Assembly (NCBI GenBank): GCA_031769625.1
Contig: JAUIMM010000483.1
Span: 4,733,501-4,797,500 of the forward strand
Length of the DNA: 64,000 nucleotides
Direction: 5' to 3'
From: Taudactylus pleione
Lineage: Eukaryota > Chordata > Amphibia > Anura > Myobatrachidae
Part shown: positions 1 through 10,554 of the stretch, one piece after another
Numbering within the stretch: position 1 is the stretch's first letter
How the letters are laid out: each line of letters begins with the position of its first letter
The notes under the pieces: generated by a model
What the model was told of the DNA's origin: nothing
Database searches by the model: none
What the model saw: the letters and a program-made list of their open reading frames with translations, nothing else
Made by a program: the position numbers and the translations under genes

Positions 1-129
1 GGAGGTTATTATGCAGTAAAAATGGTTCTGTATTTCATCAGAGAATGTGATGTGACTAAGACGTACCTGGAGACTGCACGGACTAATTTGAGACTGCACG
101 GAATAATTTGAGATGCAATACTTGTATAT

Positions 130-262
130 CTGAATGAAACTGAATCTGTAAATGAAGCACAACGGATCTTAGCATGGAAAAAAAAAACGTGGCCGTTGCA
201 TCGTAGCACTTCGTATACAGATCTATACTTCGTCGCACACAAATATACAAGTGTCGCATATC
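130..262 (-). repeat. Dispersed repeat, copy related to 16033-16152
   Basis: Read on the minus strand, this stretch aligns base for base, with moderate divergence, to 16033-16152 on the plus strand. Shared landmarks are GCGACA(C/T)TTGTA, a TGTGTGCGA motif and a GATGNAA(C/T)GG block. Two diverged copies in opposite orientation within 16 kb indicate an old interspersed repeat. The open frames crossing it share a short peptide only because the DNA is shared. I do not recognise the family and see no terminal inverted repeats. Confidence 0.6.
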
Positions 263-598
263 ATTAATCGTGTACAGGAGACTGGCGCTGTAGCACAATG
301 TTAATAAAAGTAAAAGTGTTAGCATTACGCTACGTGGTCATATCAACATAGCCATCCACTGGTCACTGTAAGAACTTCCCTCAACACTGCAACTGGACGG
401 CTGGAAAACTAACAGGCATCTTTAATCAAGCTCTGTAACTGCCGCCACCATGGAACGATGTAGATCTTCATTTTATCCCCCGGCTGCCAACTGCATAGCG
501 CCTATCAAGTCCTGGCGTCCTTGGCTGTAGCCTAATCAGCCTAATGGTTGATCAAGCACTGCCAAACCTGCAATGCCCAGGGACGGGTGTGGTATGAG
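263..598. other. Unassigned non-coding stretch
   Basis: No open frame with recognisable similarity, no tandem structure and no inverted repeat was seen here. Confidence 0.4.
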
Positions 599-932
599 AT
601 GTCGACAGTCATAACGTTGATGTTGACAGTGTTGAATTGTCAACATGTTAGAATGTCGACACATCGTCTCTGGTGGCCCCGAAGTAACTGAACTTACTCC
701 TGACGGCTGCAGCAAATCCAGTAGTGTCTTCCCGAACCTGGCGGTCACGTGACTTTCGGGTCAAAACTGTGATCCTACGGCGTTCTGGTGAGTATTTCTT
801 TCCTATACTTACCCTCAATCTAGTGCCAACCCTAAGCCCCACCTCACTCCACAGCCTAAATCTAACCCTCCTGCGCAAAGCCTAACCCTAATGTCGGCAC
901 ATTGCCTGCTGGCATTTTCACAATGTTGACAT
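599..932. repeat. MITE-like repeat with ATGTC(G/A)ACA ends
   Basis: The left end reads ATGTCGACAGT and the right end, reverse complemented, reads ATGTCAACATT. GTCGACA is repeated just inside the left end. The interior carries spaced CTAACCCT/CCAACCCT motifs resembling those of 13790-14060 and, in reverse, of 52319-52762, so the three may belong to one superfamily. No target duplication is visible. Non-autonomous DNA transposon is an inference. Confidence 0.45.
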
Positions 933-1482
933 ACCCTGTCCATATAGCTACTCACTGTATCTAAAAGGGGAGGACAGAGCTACACTTAAATGGTGGCAAT
1001 AGGGATCTCCAGAGGTAGGTCCCTGTGAGTAGACACTTACAGCACACCGCTGACGGATAGAGGGCTTCACTATAAGGGAAACCGTACACGGATTTTTAAA
1101 TAAGTTATATTAAAGACATGTTGATACAACTCACATCTCAGCTGTGCCAAGTGCAAATTAGTTGAGAATATTATTTAAACAAACACTTTGGTAGGTTGTG
1201 AAATGATGTGAAAATGATTTGCAGATGTGTAAGAATATGCTGGAGCGCACTGGATGTGTGACTCACATACTAATAAATTTATATTAAAATAATTTCTGTG
1301 AATGAAATTCCGTTAATCTCAATCAAGGTCCCTGGACAGGTGTTATGCATCCTCCGAAGGTGCCTCACACACATTCAACTGCTTCTTCAGCTTAATGAAG
1401 GTAACTGAAATTATCATATTTCTGTATTAAAAGATAAATATATTGAAAAAAAAAAAAATTCAAAGAAGTAGATAACTTTATA
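933..1482. other. Unassigned AT-rich stretch
   Basis: No gene or repeat was recognised. It ends in a short A-run near 1447-1458. Confidence 0.4.
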
Positions 1483-1582
1483 TGTACAGATATAGGGGGG
1501 GTATATTTCTAAAAATGACGAACGCAATCAAACTTCCACGCCAGGACTCTGCCCAACTCCTCCCATCAGCCTTTGCGAACGC

Positions 1583-1890
1583 CTGCACCTCCGCAGATGC
1601 AGGCAGTTTCCATTGGTATATCTATATAGGGTTAGGGTGTGCACCTCCGCAGATGCAGGCACCTTCCATTGGCATAGCTATATAGGGTTAGGGTGTGCAC
1701 CTCCGCAGATGCAGGCAGCTTAGGGTGTGCACCTCCGCAGATGCAGGCAGCTTGTATTGGCATATCTACATAGGGTTAGGGTGTGCACCTCCACAGATGC
1801 AGGCAGTTTCCATTGGTATATCTATATAGGGTTAGGGTGTGCACCTCCGCAGATGCGGGCAGCTTCCATTGGCATATCTACATAGGGTTA
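1583..1890 (+). repeat. 56-bp minisatellite, left part
   Basis: About six tandem copies of a unit near 56 bp. It contains GTGTGCACCTCCGCAGATGC, then AGGCAGCTTCCATTGG and TATAGGGTTAGG. One unit around 1695-1735 is internally truncated. The TAGGGTTAGGG segment resembles the vertebrate telomere repeat but occurs only once per unit. The array stops abruptly at 1890, where another element begins, and resumes at 2976, so it is a single array split by insertion. Confidence 0.9.
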
Positions 1891-1934
1891 CAGTGGCAAA
1901 CGCAGGATTTTTAAGGGGGAGTTTCCATACATAA

Positions 1935-2215
1935 ATATATATATATATATGTATGTATATAAACATACACATACAGTATATGCACACAAACACATAATTT
2001 ATAAGCATGCTTATGTATGGCATACACACAGACACACCCAGACACATAGGCATACTTACATACACACACACAATCATACTGTACTTACACATGGCATGCA
2101 TACATACATACACACATACACACAAGATTACTTACACACAGCATACATTCATACTTTACATACATACACAGTATACATACATATATAAATACTTGCAAAC
2201 AGCATACATATAGAT
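1935..2215. repeat. AC/AT-rich microsatellite
   Basis: A run of (TA)n followed by degenerate CATACA/CACACA repeats. The open frames over it are low-complexity His/Thr/Tyr or Cys/Val translations and are not genes. Confidence 0.9.
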
Positions 2216-2218
2216 CCC

Positions 2219-2362
2219 TATAGATTGTAAGCTTGCGAGCAGGGCCTTCCTACCTATATATCTGTCTGTTATTACCCAGTTTTGTTCTATTAATGTTTAC
2301 AATTGTAAAGCGCAACGGAATATGCTGCGCTATATAAGAAACTGTTAATAAATAAATATACA
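2219..2362 (+). repeat. LINE/SINE 3' tail fragment (L2-like)
   Basis: The order ATTGTAAGCTTGCGAGCAGGG, TTGTAAAGCGCAACGGAATA and GCGCTATATAAGAAAC, then an AATAAATAAA end, is the characteristic tail of vertebrate L2/V-SINE-type retroposons. The same order recurs at 35335-35595 and 35620-35735. Only the tail remains. Family assignment rests on motif recognition. Confidence 0.6.
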
Positions 2363-2975
2363 CACATATACTGTACAGCTTACATACACATAGAGTACAA
2401 ATTGTCCAGAGCTTAGCAGATATATTTTACTGTTATCGGGAGAGTCTGTGTGAAGGTACCTGATAAAGGGAGCAGTTGTGAGTTGGTCGGTGGAGAGGGC
2501 CAAGTTCACAACAGATAACAATGAGAGGACTCACACCCCAGGTCAGCCCAACTCCGGCAGACAGAGGACCCGGGGGAGGAGCAGGAGGTCTCGGACTCCC
2601 AGCACTTGAACAGCTCCAGCCCCATGAGAAGAGCCAGAGGGAGGCAGCAGTGACCATTGGAGACAGCAGAGGCGGTGCAGTACCTTAAAGTAAGTACCGG
2701 TAGGGTAGTTCAGGAGGACGGTATGAGCAGCTGGAGAAGGAGGCAGGATCATGTTGCCGGCTCAGCTGGAACCAATCAGAGGCAGACCAGGAGCAGGTCA
2801 GGACGGGAGAGCAGAGCCGCACTGCCACTGTCTGTGGAGCCGCGACAGCTGCGTTGCGCCCGCGGCCAGTGCAGAGATAGAGACAAGACTGTCTCCATCT
2901 CTTAAAAACAAATTTGGTCCATCAGGGGGGGTTTCTGGGTACTCAGAAACCCCCCCTGCGTGCGCGGGTGGGTTA

Positions 2976-3208
2976 CGGTGTGCACCTCCACAGATGCAGG
3001 CAGCTTTTATTGGCATATCTATATAGGGTTAGGGTGTGCACCTCCGCAGATGCGGGCAGCTTCCATTGGCATAACTATATAGGGTTAGGGTGTGCACCTC
3101 CGCAGATGCGGGCAGCTTCCATTGGCATATCTACATAGGGTTAGGGTGTGCACCTCCACAGATGCAGGCAGCTTGTATTGGCAGATCTATATAGGGTTAG
3201 GGTGTGCA
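2976..3208 (+). repeat. 56-bp minisatellite, right part
   Basis: About four further copies of the unit seen at 1583-1890, in the same orientation and phase after removal of the intervening element. The array ends in GGGTGTGCAGTGCACATGG and then unrelated sequence. Confidence 0.9.
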
Positions 3209-4639
3209 GTGCACATGGTTCCCTAAGTCCAGATTGGCCCTATACTACACACCCTGCACCAATCCAATTATACTTACCTCTTTGGAGCCCTGTGTCACAT
3301 GGCGATGCAGAGGAGCAGAGATCACCAAGCGCATGGCGGAGTATCCATTTTCCCAGAGATTTGCGCATGAGCAGTAGAGTAGACTCCTGGAACATGGTGC
3401 CGGTGCCATGTTCCCAGAGACCAGAGCATGTGCGGTAGACTCTAGCTCAAAGTGAGCGAAGACACGCACGGAACCTGCACACGGGCCCTCTCTTAAACCA
3501 CCCCTGCCAGCTTCCTCCACAAAAACTATGCGCCACAGTTGATCATATCTGCAACCATATCAGGGGGCTACACTGCACCTTGGCTGCTGGAGGACAGCCA
3601 GAAAGACAATGCATTTGGTCATAGTTCCTGGAAGGTACATACAAGCCAATAGATGATCATCTACCACTTTCAGAATCATGGCCGGAGTAGTTTTCAGGTT
3701 TTCACAGAAGTTAGGTGACAATTGCTGTCCTATTGTTTGGCTTATACATCTGTATTTAATAATATAGGTCCTTTCCTTTAATAGTATTAGAGAATCAAGG
3801 ACCTCAAAGAGTATTTTATTCATTTAAAATTAGTTTGAAAATTGGTTCCTGTACGTTTCTTTTTTTGCCACATCAGACTGTACTGAGGTACTTGGGTGGT
3901 AAAGATGTAACTTCAAGGTAAACAATCTTGTTAACTATTACTGCACCCACAGCCAAGTGGGATTGGTAAGGGCCGCAGTGCTCTTCAGAGCAGGGCTAAT
4001 AGACCCTGGGAGGGGTATGACACGCTGATTTTTGCTCCCTCCATGAAGATGCTAGCCCTGCGCTGTCCGGCCTGGATCAGGTTTCCAATCAGGTAGACCC
4101 TCACTTTCAGCAGAAACCAGTTGGGGCTGGCTGAGGATTGCGGGACGCTAAGTTCCGATATCACTACAGGACAACTCCTTATAGGAAATAATGGCAGTTC
4201 ATTCATTCAGTGTACAGGCGACAGATAATTATTACTGGTCACCACTGCTTTCTAGACCAGGACACAGTTGTCCCATTCTCCAGGGAGTTTTATTGACTCG
4301 CTGAGTCGGGAATGACTTGCAAATTAATTTAACTGCTTCAACCATCTCTGCAGGAGATGTTATTCTCCTGCCCACTTATGAAAGTATCCTCCTCCAGCAA
4401 TACTGCTCCTGAACTGACATCCTTAATATCGATTAATTTGGCCTATTTTTTGAGGTGTGTCAGGGCTTACTTCCTCTCCGTGACAGGACAGTTACTCTGT
4501 TACCACTGATGTCATTGACTTGTACCACTGAACAGTCCTGCTGGTGCCTCTTAGTCAATCAAATAACTTGCACATCAACTAGATGCCCCCAGCTGTAGGA
4601 GGGTATTGCTGTCACCGCCAGGCTCCATCACTGGCACCT
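3209..4639. other. Unassigned non-coding stretch
   Basis: Mixed-composition sequence with no convincing coding frame, tandem array or terminal inverted repeat. Short open frames on both strands have no recognisable motif. Confidence 0.4.
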
Positions 4640-5753
4640 GGAACCTTCTGTGTAAAGAGTAGAAGTTCTGAGTAGAGTGTCAAATTTCAGAGTAGTGTGG
4701 AGAAGATCAGGGTAATGTGTAGAACGTCTGTGTAGTGAGCAGGGTCTTTGAACTACGTAGATGTTCTACACACTACACAAAAATTCTACTATGTAGTGAG
4801 TTGAACTTTCTGTGTAGTGAGTAGATATTCTGGGTAATGTGTAAAACATCTGTGTAGTTAGAACATCTTGGTAATGTGCAGAATGTCTGGGTAGTGTACA
4901 GAACGTCTGGGTAGCGAGTAGAACGTCTGGGTAGCGAGTAGAACATCTGGGTAGCGAGTAGAATGTCTGGGTAGTGTGTAGAACATCTGGGTAGTGAGCA
5001 GAACATCTGGGTAGTGAGCAGAACATCTGGTTAGTGAGCAGAACATCTGGGTTGGGTGTAAAACATCTGGGGTAGGGTGTAGAACATCTGGGTAGGGTGT
5101 AGAACGTCTGGGTAGTGGGTAGAACGTCTGGGTAGTCCGCAGAACGTCTGGGTAGTCTGCAGAATGTCTGGGTAGTGTGCAGAACATCTGGGTAGGGTGT
5201 AGAACGTCTGGGTAGGGTGTAGAATGTCTGGGTAGTGTGTAGAACGTCTGGGTAGTGTGTAGAACGTCTGGGTAGTGGGTAGAACGTCTGGGTAGTCCGC
5301 AGAACGTCTGGGTAGTGTGCAGAATGTCTGGGTAGTGTGCAGAACATCTGGGTAGGGTGTAGAACGTCTGGGTAGGGTGTAGAATGTCTGGGTAGGGTGT
5401 AGAACGTCTGGGTAGTGTGTAGAACGTCTGGGTAGTGGGTAGAATGTCTGGGTAGTCCGCAGAACGTCTAGGTAGTCCGCAGAACGTCTGGGTAGTCCGC
5501 AGAACGTCTGGGTAGGGTGTAGAACATCTGGGTAGGGTGTAGAATGCCGGGGTAGGGTGTAGAACATCTGGGTAGGGTGTAGAACATCTGGGTAGGGTGT
5601 AGAATGCCTGGGTAGGGTGTAGAACGCCTGGGTAGGGTGTAGAACGCCTGGGTAGGGAGCAGAACGTCTGGGTAGTGTGTAGAACATCTGGGTAGTGAGC
5701 AGAACGTCTGGGTAGTGTGTAGAGCTTTCTTGGTAGTGTGTAGAACTGCTGCA
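4640..5753. repeat. 20-bp minisatellite with 160-bp higher-order repeat
   Basis: About 55 copies of AGAACGTCTGGGTAGTGTGT with variants in the last five bases (GTGT, GGGT, CCGC, GAGC). The order of variants repeats every eight units: the GTGGGT variant at 5111-5120 recurs at 5271-5280 and 5431-5440, giving a 160-bp higher-order unit. The left margin (4640-4860) is degenerate and the right margin is sharper. Long minus-strand frames (313, 218 and 193 codons) arise because three units make 60 bp. They show a 20-residue periodicity and are not credible genes. Confidence 0.95.
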
Positions 5754-5867
5754 GCACCATTTTTTTGGCTACTCTTTGCTGGGCATTCCTTGACACCACC
5801 CTCTCCTGTCACCTTCCACCCTAAAAACAATGCCAAGCTTGGACTCTTCCTCACTGGTGATATTACC

Positions 5868-6310
5868 AGAACTCTTAATGCTCTAGCACTGTCTCCCACC
5901 TTGACTTCTGCAATTTTCTTCTATCTGACCTCCCTCTCACCCATCTCTCCTCACTAAAATGTTTCCTCTCACACACCTCCCATGGCTTTACAAGGGCCCC
6001 CCATTCCTTACAGAATTCAACTCCTCCTCTTCCTCACCTACAAGCCTCAGACACTATTCCTCCAATACATCATTGACTTCAGCTCACTCCACATCTCGTC
6101 TCTGTTCTCTGTCAATGATCGGTGCATCACCTCCCCACTGATAATCACATCCAACTCCAGCCTTCAAGACTTCACCTATCACGCTGACCCCCTCCTCCCA
6201 GAATGGATTATCCCATTTCATTCTCCACCAGTCTCCAATGTATCAATTGTTCTTTAAAAACAGACCTGTTCACAGCATACCAGTCTACAGCACAATTCTA
6301 CCACTGCTGG
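5868..6310 (+). pseudogene. Decayed LINE reverse-transcriptase C-terminal region (L2-like)
   Basis: In shifting plus-strand frames the DNA still spells fragments typical of the end of the L2-type reverse transcriptase. There is an HLDFCNFLLSDL-like motif near 5900, then LP-PYRIQ followed by a hydrophobic L-LTYK stretch near 6000-6040. Stops and frameshifts break the frame repeatedly. In intact elements this protein reverse-transcribes LINE RNA at the target site; here only the downstream part of one ORF remains, with no endonuclease domain or intact YxDD motif visible. The clade assignment is by motif memory and is moderately sure. Confidence 0.55.
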
Positions 6311-6623
6311 CCCAGCCTCCCTCTGCCTAAATTCTCCATTCAAGTTACCCTAGCCCTGGTCTCCAAATCATCCATCCCAATTATAGTATAAACCTCCATT
6401 AGTAAAGCTTCTTTTCCTCCTGTCTGGTCTGCTCCCACCTCATCCACCTAAACATCCTTGTATCATGCCCCTAGCAAGTTATCTTACAGTATGTACAGTA
6501 GTATCATTCTTGGGTGTTCTGTACTTTGAATAATTCAAAAAGGGACATGGTTTTCTTTATTGGTATGCTTTAAAAGGATTTTCACACATTTGTCTGCATT
6601 TTATTTTAAAGCATTTCAATACA
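6311..6623. other. Unassigned, ends at Tc1 insertion
   Basis: CT-rich, then AT-rich sequence with no recognised feature; possibly the 3' part of the LINE relic upstream. Confidence 0.35.
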
Positions 6624-6625
6624 TA

Positions 6626-8276
6626 CAGTCAGGTACATAAATATTGGGACATTGACAGAATTTTCATATTTTGGCCTCTACTCACCACCACAATGGCTTT
6701 GAAATGAAACAAACAAGATGTGATTTAACTGCAGACTTTCAGATTTAATTTGATGGTAATTACATCCAAATCAGGTGAACGGTGTAGGAATTACAACGGT
6801 TTCTATATGTGCCTCCCACTTTTTAAGGGGCCAAAAGTAATGGGACAAACTAAACAATTCTAAATCTAACTTTCACTTTTTAATACTTTGTTGCAAATCC
6901 TTTGTAGGCAATTACAACCTGAAGTCTGGAACGCATAGACATCACCAGACGCTGGGTTTCATCCCTGGTGATGCTCTGCCAGGCCTCTACTGCAAATGTC
7001 TTCAGTTCCTGCTTGTTCTTGGGGCATTTTCCCTTCAGTTTTGTCTTCATCAAGTGAAATGCATGCTCAATCGGATTCAGGTCAGGGGATTGACTTGGCC
7101 ATTGCATAACATTCCACTTTTTAGCCTTAAAAAACTCTTTGGTTGCTTTTGCAGTGTGCTTCGGGTCATTGTCCATCTGCACTGTGAAGCACCGTCCAAT
7201 GAGTTCTGAAGCATTTGACTGAATATGAGCATATAATATTGCCCGAAACACTTCAGAATTCATTCTGCTGCTTTTGTCAGCAGTCACATCATCAATAAAT
7301 ACAAGGGAACCAGTTCCATTGGCAGCCATACATGCCCACGCCATGACACTACCACCACCATGCTTCACTGATGAGGTGGCATGTTTTGGATCATGAGCAG
7401 TTCCTTTCCTTCTCCATACTCTTCTCTTCCCATCACTCTGGTACAAATTGATCTTTGTCTCATCTGTCCATAGGATGTTGTTCCAGAACTATAATGGCTT
7501 TATTAGATGTTGTTTGGCAAACTCTAATCTGGTCTTCCTGTTTTTGAGGCTCACCAATGGTTTACATCTTGTGGTGAACCCTCTATATTCACTCTTGTGA
7601 AGTCTTCTCTTGATTGTTGACTTTGACACATATACACCTACTTCCTGGAGAGTGTTCTTGATTTGGCCAACTGTTGTGAAGGGGTTTTTCTTCACCAGGG
7701 AAATAATTCTTCTGTCATCCACCACAGTTGTTTTCTGTGGTCTTCCGGGTCTTTTGGTGTTGCTGAGATCTCCGGTGCGTTCTTTCTTTTTAAGAATGTT
7801 CCAAACAGTTGATTTGGCCACACCTAATGTTTTTGCTATCTCTCTGATGGGTTTGTTTTGATTTTTCAGCCTAATGATGGCTTGCTTCACTGATAGTGAC
7901 AGCTCTTTGGATCTCATATTGAGAGTCGACAGCAACTGATTCCAAATGCAAATGTCACACCTAGAATCAACTCCAGACCTTTTACCTGCTTAATTGATAA
8001 TGAAATAACGAGGGAATAGCCCACACCTGTCCATGAAATAGCTTTTGAGTTGATAGTCCCATTACTTTTGGCCCCTTAAAAAGTGGGAGGCACATATAGA
8101 AACCGTTGTAATTCCTACACCGTTCACCTGATTTGGATGTAATTACCCTCAAATTAAATCTGAAAGTCTGCAGTTAAAGCACATCTTGTTTGTTTCATTT
8201 TAAAATCATTGTGGTGGTGACTAGAAGCCAAAATATGAAAATTCTGTCAATGCCCCAATATTTATGCACCTGACTG
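6626..8276 (-). mobile_element. Tc1-like transposon, copy 1 (complete ends)
   Basis: A full-length Tc1/mariner-superfamily element bounded by TA dinucleotides (6624-6625 and 8277-8278), the known target duplication of the superfamily. Inverted repeats are about 221 bp each (6626-6846 and 8056-8276), starting CAGTCAGGT(A/G)CATAAATA, with an inner block carrying GGGGCCAAAAGTAATGGGAC. Such long repeats are typical of the IR/DR class. The transposase lies between them on the minus strand. A near-identical copy is at 33160-34807 in the same orientation. Copy 1 is the less damaged. Confidence 0.95.
6880..7935 (-). pseudogene. Tc1-like transposase with a single in-frame stop
   Basis: Cut-and-paste DDE transposase acting on the flanking inverted repeats. 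The frame is continuous for 351 codons from the Met at 7935 (a second Met at 7917 opens the conserved MRSKELS start) except for one TAG at 7486-7488. That codon is CAG in copy 2. The N-terminal part has paired helix-turn-helix domains (REIAKTLGVAKSTV) and a GRPQK AT-hook-like linker. The catalytic part has WTDE, then MDNDPKHT, then LNPIEHAF, matching the D, D, E positions of the DD34E family. Length equals the family norm of about 340-350 residues. The stop separates DNA binding from catalysis, so this copy should be inactive unless read through. Confidence 0.93.
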
Positions 8277-8472
8277 TATTTACGGTTTTAATCATAATGT
8301 CCATAGTGCACCCCAGCTGTATTTTGCCTTTCCTTTTTTGAATCATTCACTGTAACCTGGGCATGTTGCACCTCTCAACTTTCTTTGTTAGTAGTGGAGG
8401 TGATGAACTAATATTATTAAAATTACTGGTGCTGATCACCCCCATTTGTGTCCTTACAATGTCCTGTATTTA

Positions 8473-9069
8473 GGGCCTGATTCAGACCCGTTCGCTATCT
8501 GCGTACGCTTGCTAGATGCGTATGCAAATATGTCAAATTGATGCCACGGGAAGCGATCGCTCGCCAAGGCATAAGCACGCCCACCATGTCTTAGCGAGTG
8601 GCCACTTTGTCTATGCGTACGCCCAATCGCACAGGCAGAGCCGCCCACCAGCAACATGTCACATCCAGGAAGTGTATTAAAACATTGGTACATCGAGCAC
8701 CATCGGATGTGAACGCAGTGCTTGCGGGAGCTTTACCCTACCGCAAGCATTGCGAGGAAATCAGTCTAAAAAAAAGGCAAGTGACGTGTACTATGACGCT
8801 GCCTCTTAATTATGCACGCCTCTAAAACGGTGTTGAAACACTCTGGCACGCCTGCGTTCGCATCTCCAACCCCCCGTTATTAGTGTCCTGCCCCTGTTAC
8901 CACCCACAAATGGCCTCTCCTGTCACTCCTTACCCTGGGCTGCCTTTGCTGGGCGAGTGAGAGGGTTGCGATCGCAGTGTGTAGTTTGCGCACAACGAAG
9001 CATGCGCATGCACAGATCATCGGGACGCTTGCACACACACAGTGTAAGCGAGCGGCTCTGAATCTGCAA
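8473..9069. mobile_element. MITE, GGGCCTGATTCAG family, copy with TTA target duplication
   Basis: Begins GGGCCTGATTCAGACCC and ends in an inverted relative (GCTCTGAATCTGCAA). TTA flanks both sides (8470-8472 and 9070-9072), as in PIF/Harbinger-type insertion. The interior has GCGATCGC/GCATGCGCATGC palindromes and resembles 14739-15317: both share GGAAGTGTAT, CCATCGGATG, TGACGTGTACTATGACGCT and CACAAATGGC segments. No transposase is present. Confidence 0.8.
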
Positions 9070-9423
9070 TTAGCCTGTTGGTCCTCTACGTCTTTGTAAC
9101 ATGTTCTTCTTCCCCACTGTGTAGCAAGGTCGATTTTCGTGGCTTCTTATAAAGAAATATAATAACACTCTGGCTAAATCCTTCTGTCTGGTTACTTTGA
9201 ATGCAGACCGATGGCAGATCCCTGAGTCAGGTTGCTCGGCTCAACTTGGGCCATTAGGAATAGATGCTAGTAGTGAAGATGTTTATTGATCAAAATATCT
9301 TCTAAGAGATTTACAAATACAACCACTGGTATGTACTGTAGTGATATTGTAAGTTATAAACAAGTTATAAACGTGCTACAAGGAGATATATCTGTCTCCT
9401 GTCCCTTTAAACAGTCCAGAGAG

Positions 9424-9510
9424 CAGGGCCAGATTAAAGTGTGTGGACCCAGGGCAACTAACTTGTGGGGGTCCCTACCAATAAATTTGTCAATATAATA
9501 CACTGGTCAT
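9424..9510 (+). repeat. hAT-like repeat fragment
   Basis: CAGGGCCAGATTAAAG followed by CCCAGGGCAACTAACTTGTGGGGG matches the start of the element at 51318, and the CAGGGCC ends resemble those of the hAT elements at 12524, 20187 and 20456. The far end is not identifiable. Confidence 0.5.
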
Positions 9511-9868
9511 ATTATTAAAAAGTATAATGTGTAAATATTCCCAGCATGACACTGTAGTGCCCCCAGTTCATATTACGCCACATAGAAACCCCAGATCAAA
9601 GAGCGCACTTAGGCACCATATCCTACAACATAATGACTTTCACCCATTTTTATCTACTTAACTTTTTGATTTTTAATTGTACTGCTACATATATATTTGT
9701 TTTAACTTACATTTCCTTTAATAAATGTTTTATGCAAATGTAATTTTGTGCAGTTATGAATGCATAATAATTAGTATATAAAGTGTGATATGTTATGTAT
9801 ATATATGTATACTACATTTATACCTCTGGACTTGATGTATTATAGTATTTGAACTCACCATTTGCCAG
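9511..9868. other. Unassigned AT-rich stretch
   Basis: AT-rich with short TA runs; no gene or defined repeat seen. Confidence 0.35.
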
Positions 9869-10118
9869 GTCGCTAGTTATTGCATGGGATCTTTTCCCAC
9901 CTTCCCATCTCTCTCCCTATTCATCCCACCTCCCCTATGCTTTCGCCTATTCCTTCCACCTCCCCTATTCCTTCCATATTGTCCTATTCCACTTATCTCA
10001 CCCTGTTCTTCCCCATATTCCTCCCATTTTCCCCCTTATTTCTCCCATCTCTCCCATTGTTCCCATCTCCCCTATTCCGCCAATCTCCCCTCTATTCTTC
10101 CCTCCTATCTCTCTTCAT
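9869..10118 (+). repeat. Pyrimidine-rich degenerate minisatellite
   Basis: Degenerate repeats of CCCATCTCCCCTATTCC-type motifs, nearly purine-free on this strand. Overlapping frames (Ser/Pro/Leu-rich) are composition artefacts. Confidence 0.8.
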
Positions 10119-10554
10119 GTTGTGATTAGAGATGAGCGGTTCGGATTCTGTGGAATCCGAACCGCTCCGAACATTGGGGATCCGAGTCCACCCGAACCCT
10201 GTTCGGGTGTTCACCGCCTGACTCGGATCCCCGTTCGGGGCCGAACGGCGGCCGCCTGATGTCGGATTCTCACTAGAGAATCCGACATCAGGTCTCCTAT
10301 TGTGTAGGGCAGAGCGCAGTGATAGCGCTCTGCCCTACACAGACACAGACACACAGCCGCCAGCGGCAGCTGTGTGTTTGTTACAGCAGCCAATGAGAGT
10401 CACACAGACTCTCATTGGCTGCTGCACGGAGGGAGCCGGCTGGAGCTCACACATGAGCTCCGTCTTCCGGCTCCCTCCTCAGCGTGTGACAGAGCGGACG
10501 GCGCGGGAGCGGGGATACAGGTAAGTTTTATATTTTTTATTTTTTTACTTGTCA

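Larger units (their letters stand above)
1891..2970. mobile_element. Inverted-repeat DNA element (CAGTGGCAAACGC family), copy 1
   Basis: The left end is CAGTGGCAAACGCAGG followed by a G-run and TTTCC. The right end is a C-run followed by CCTGCGTGCGCGGGTG, a diverged inverted copy. It sits inside the 56-bp minisatellite, with GGTTA on both sides (1886-1890 and 2971-2975), read as a 4-5 bp target duplication. No transposase frame is present. The interior holds an AC-rich microsatellite, a LINE-like tail and GC-rich filler. A second copy with the same ends lies at 29544-30460. The superfamily is uncertain. Confidence 0.8.

Noticed and set aside
1949..2188. His/Thr/Tyr-rich small protein
   Set aside because: Direct translation of an AC microsatellite.
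1583..3208. Interstitial telomere
   Set aside because: TTAGGG occurs only once per 56-bp unit, embedded in unrelated sequence, so it is a minisatellite rather than a telomere array.
4858..5799. 313-codon minus-strand frame rich in Tyr/Pro/Thr
   Set aside because: It is a 20-bp minisatellite read in three-unit steps, with equivalent frames of 218 and 193 codons overlapping in other registers.
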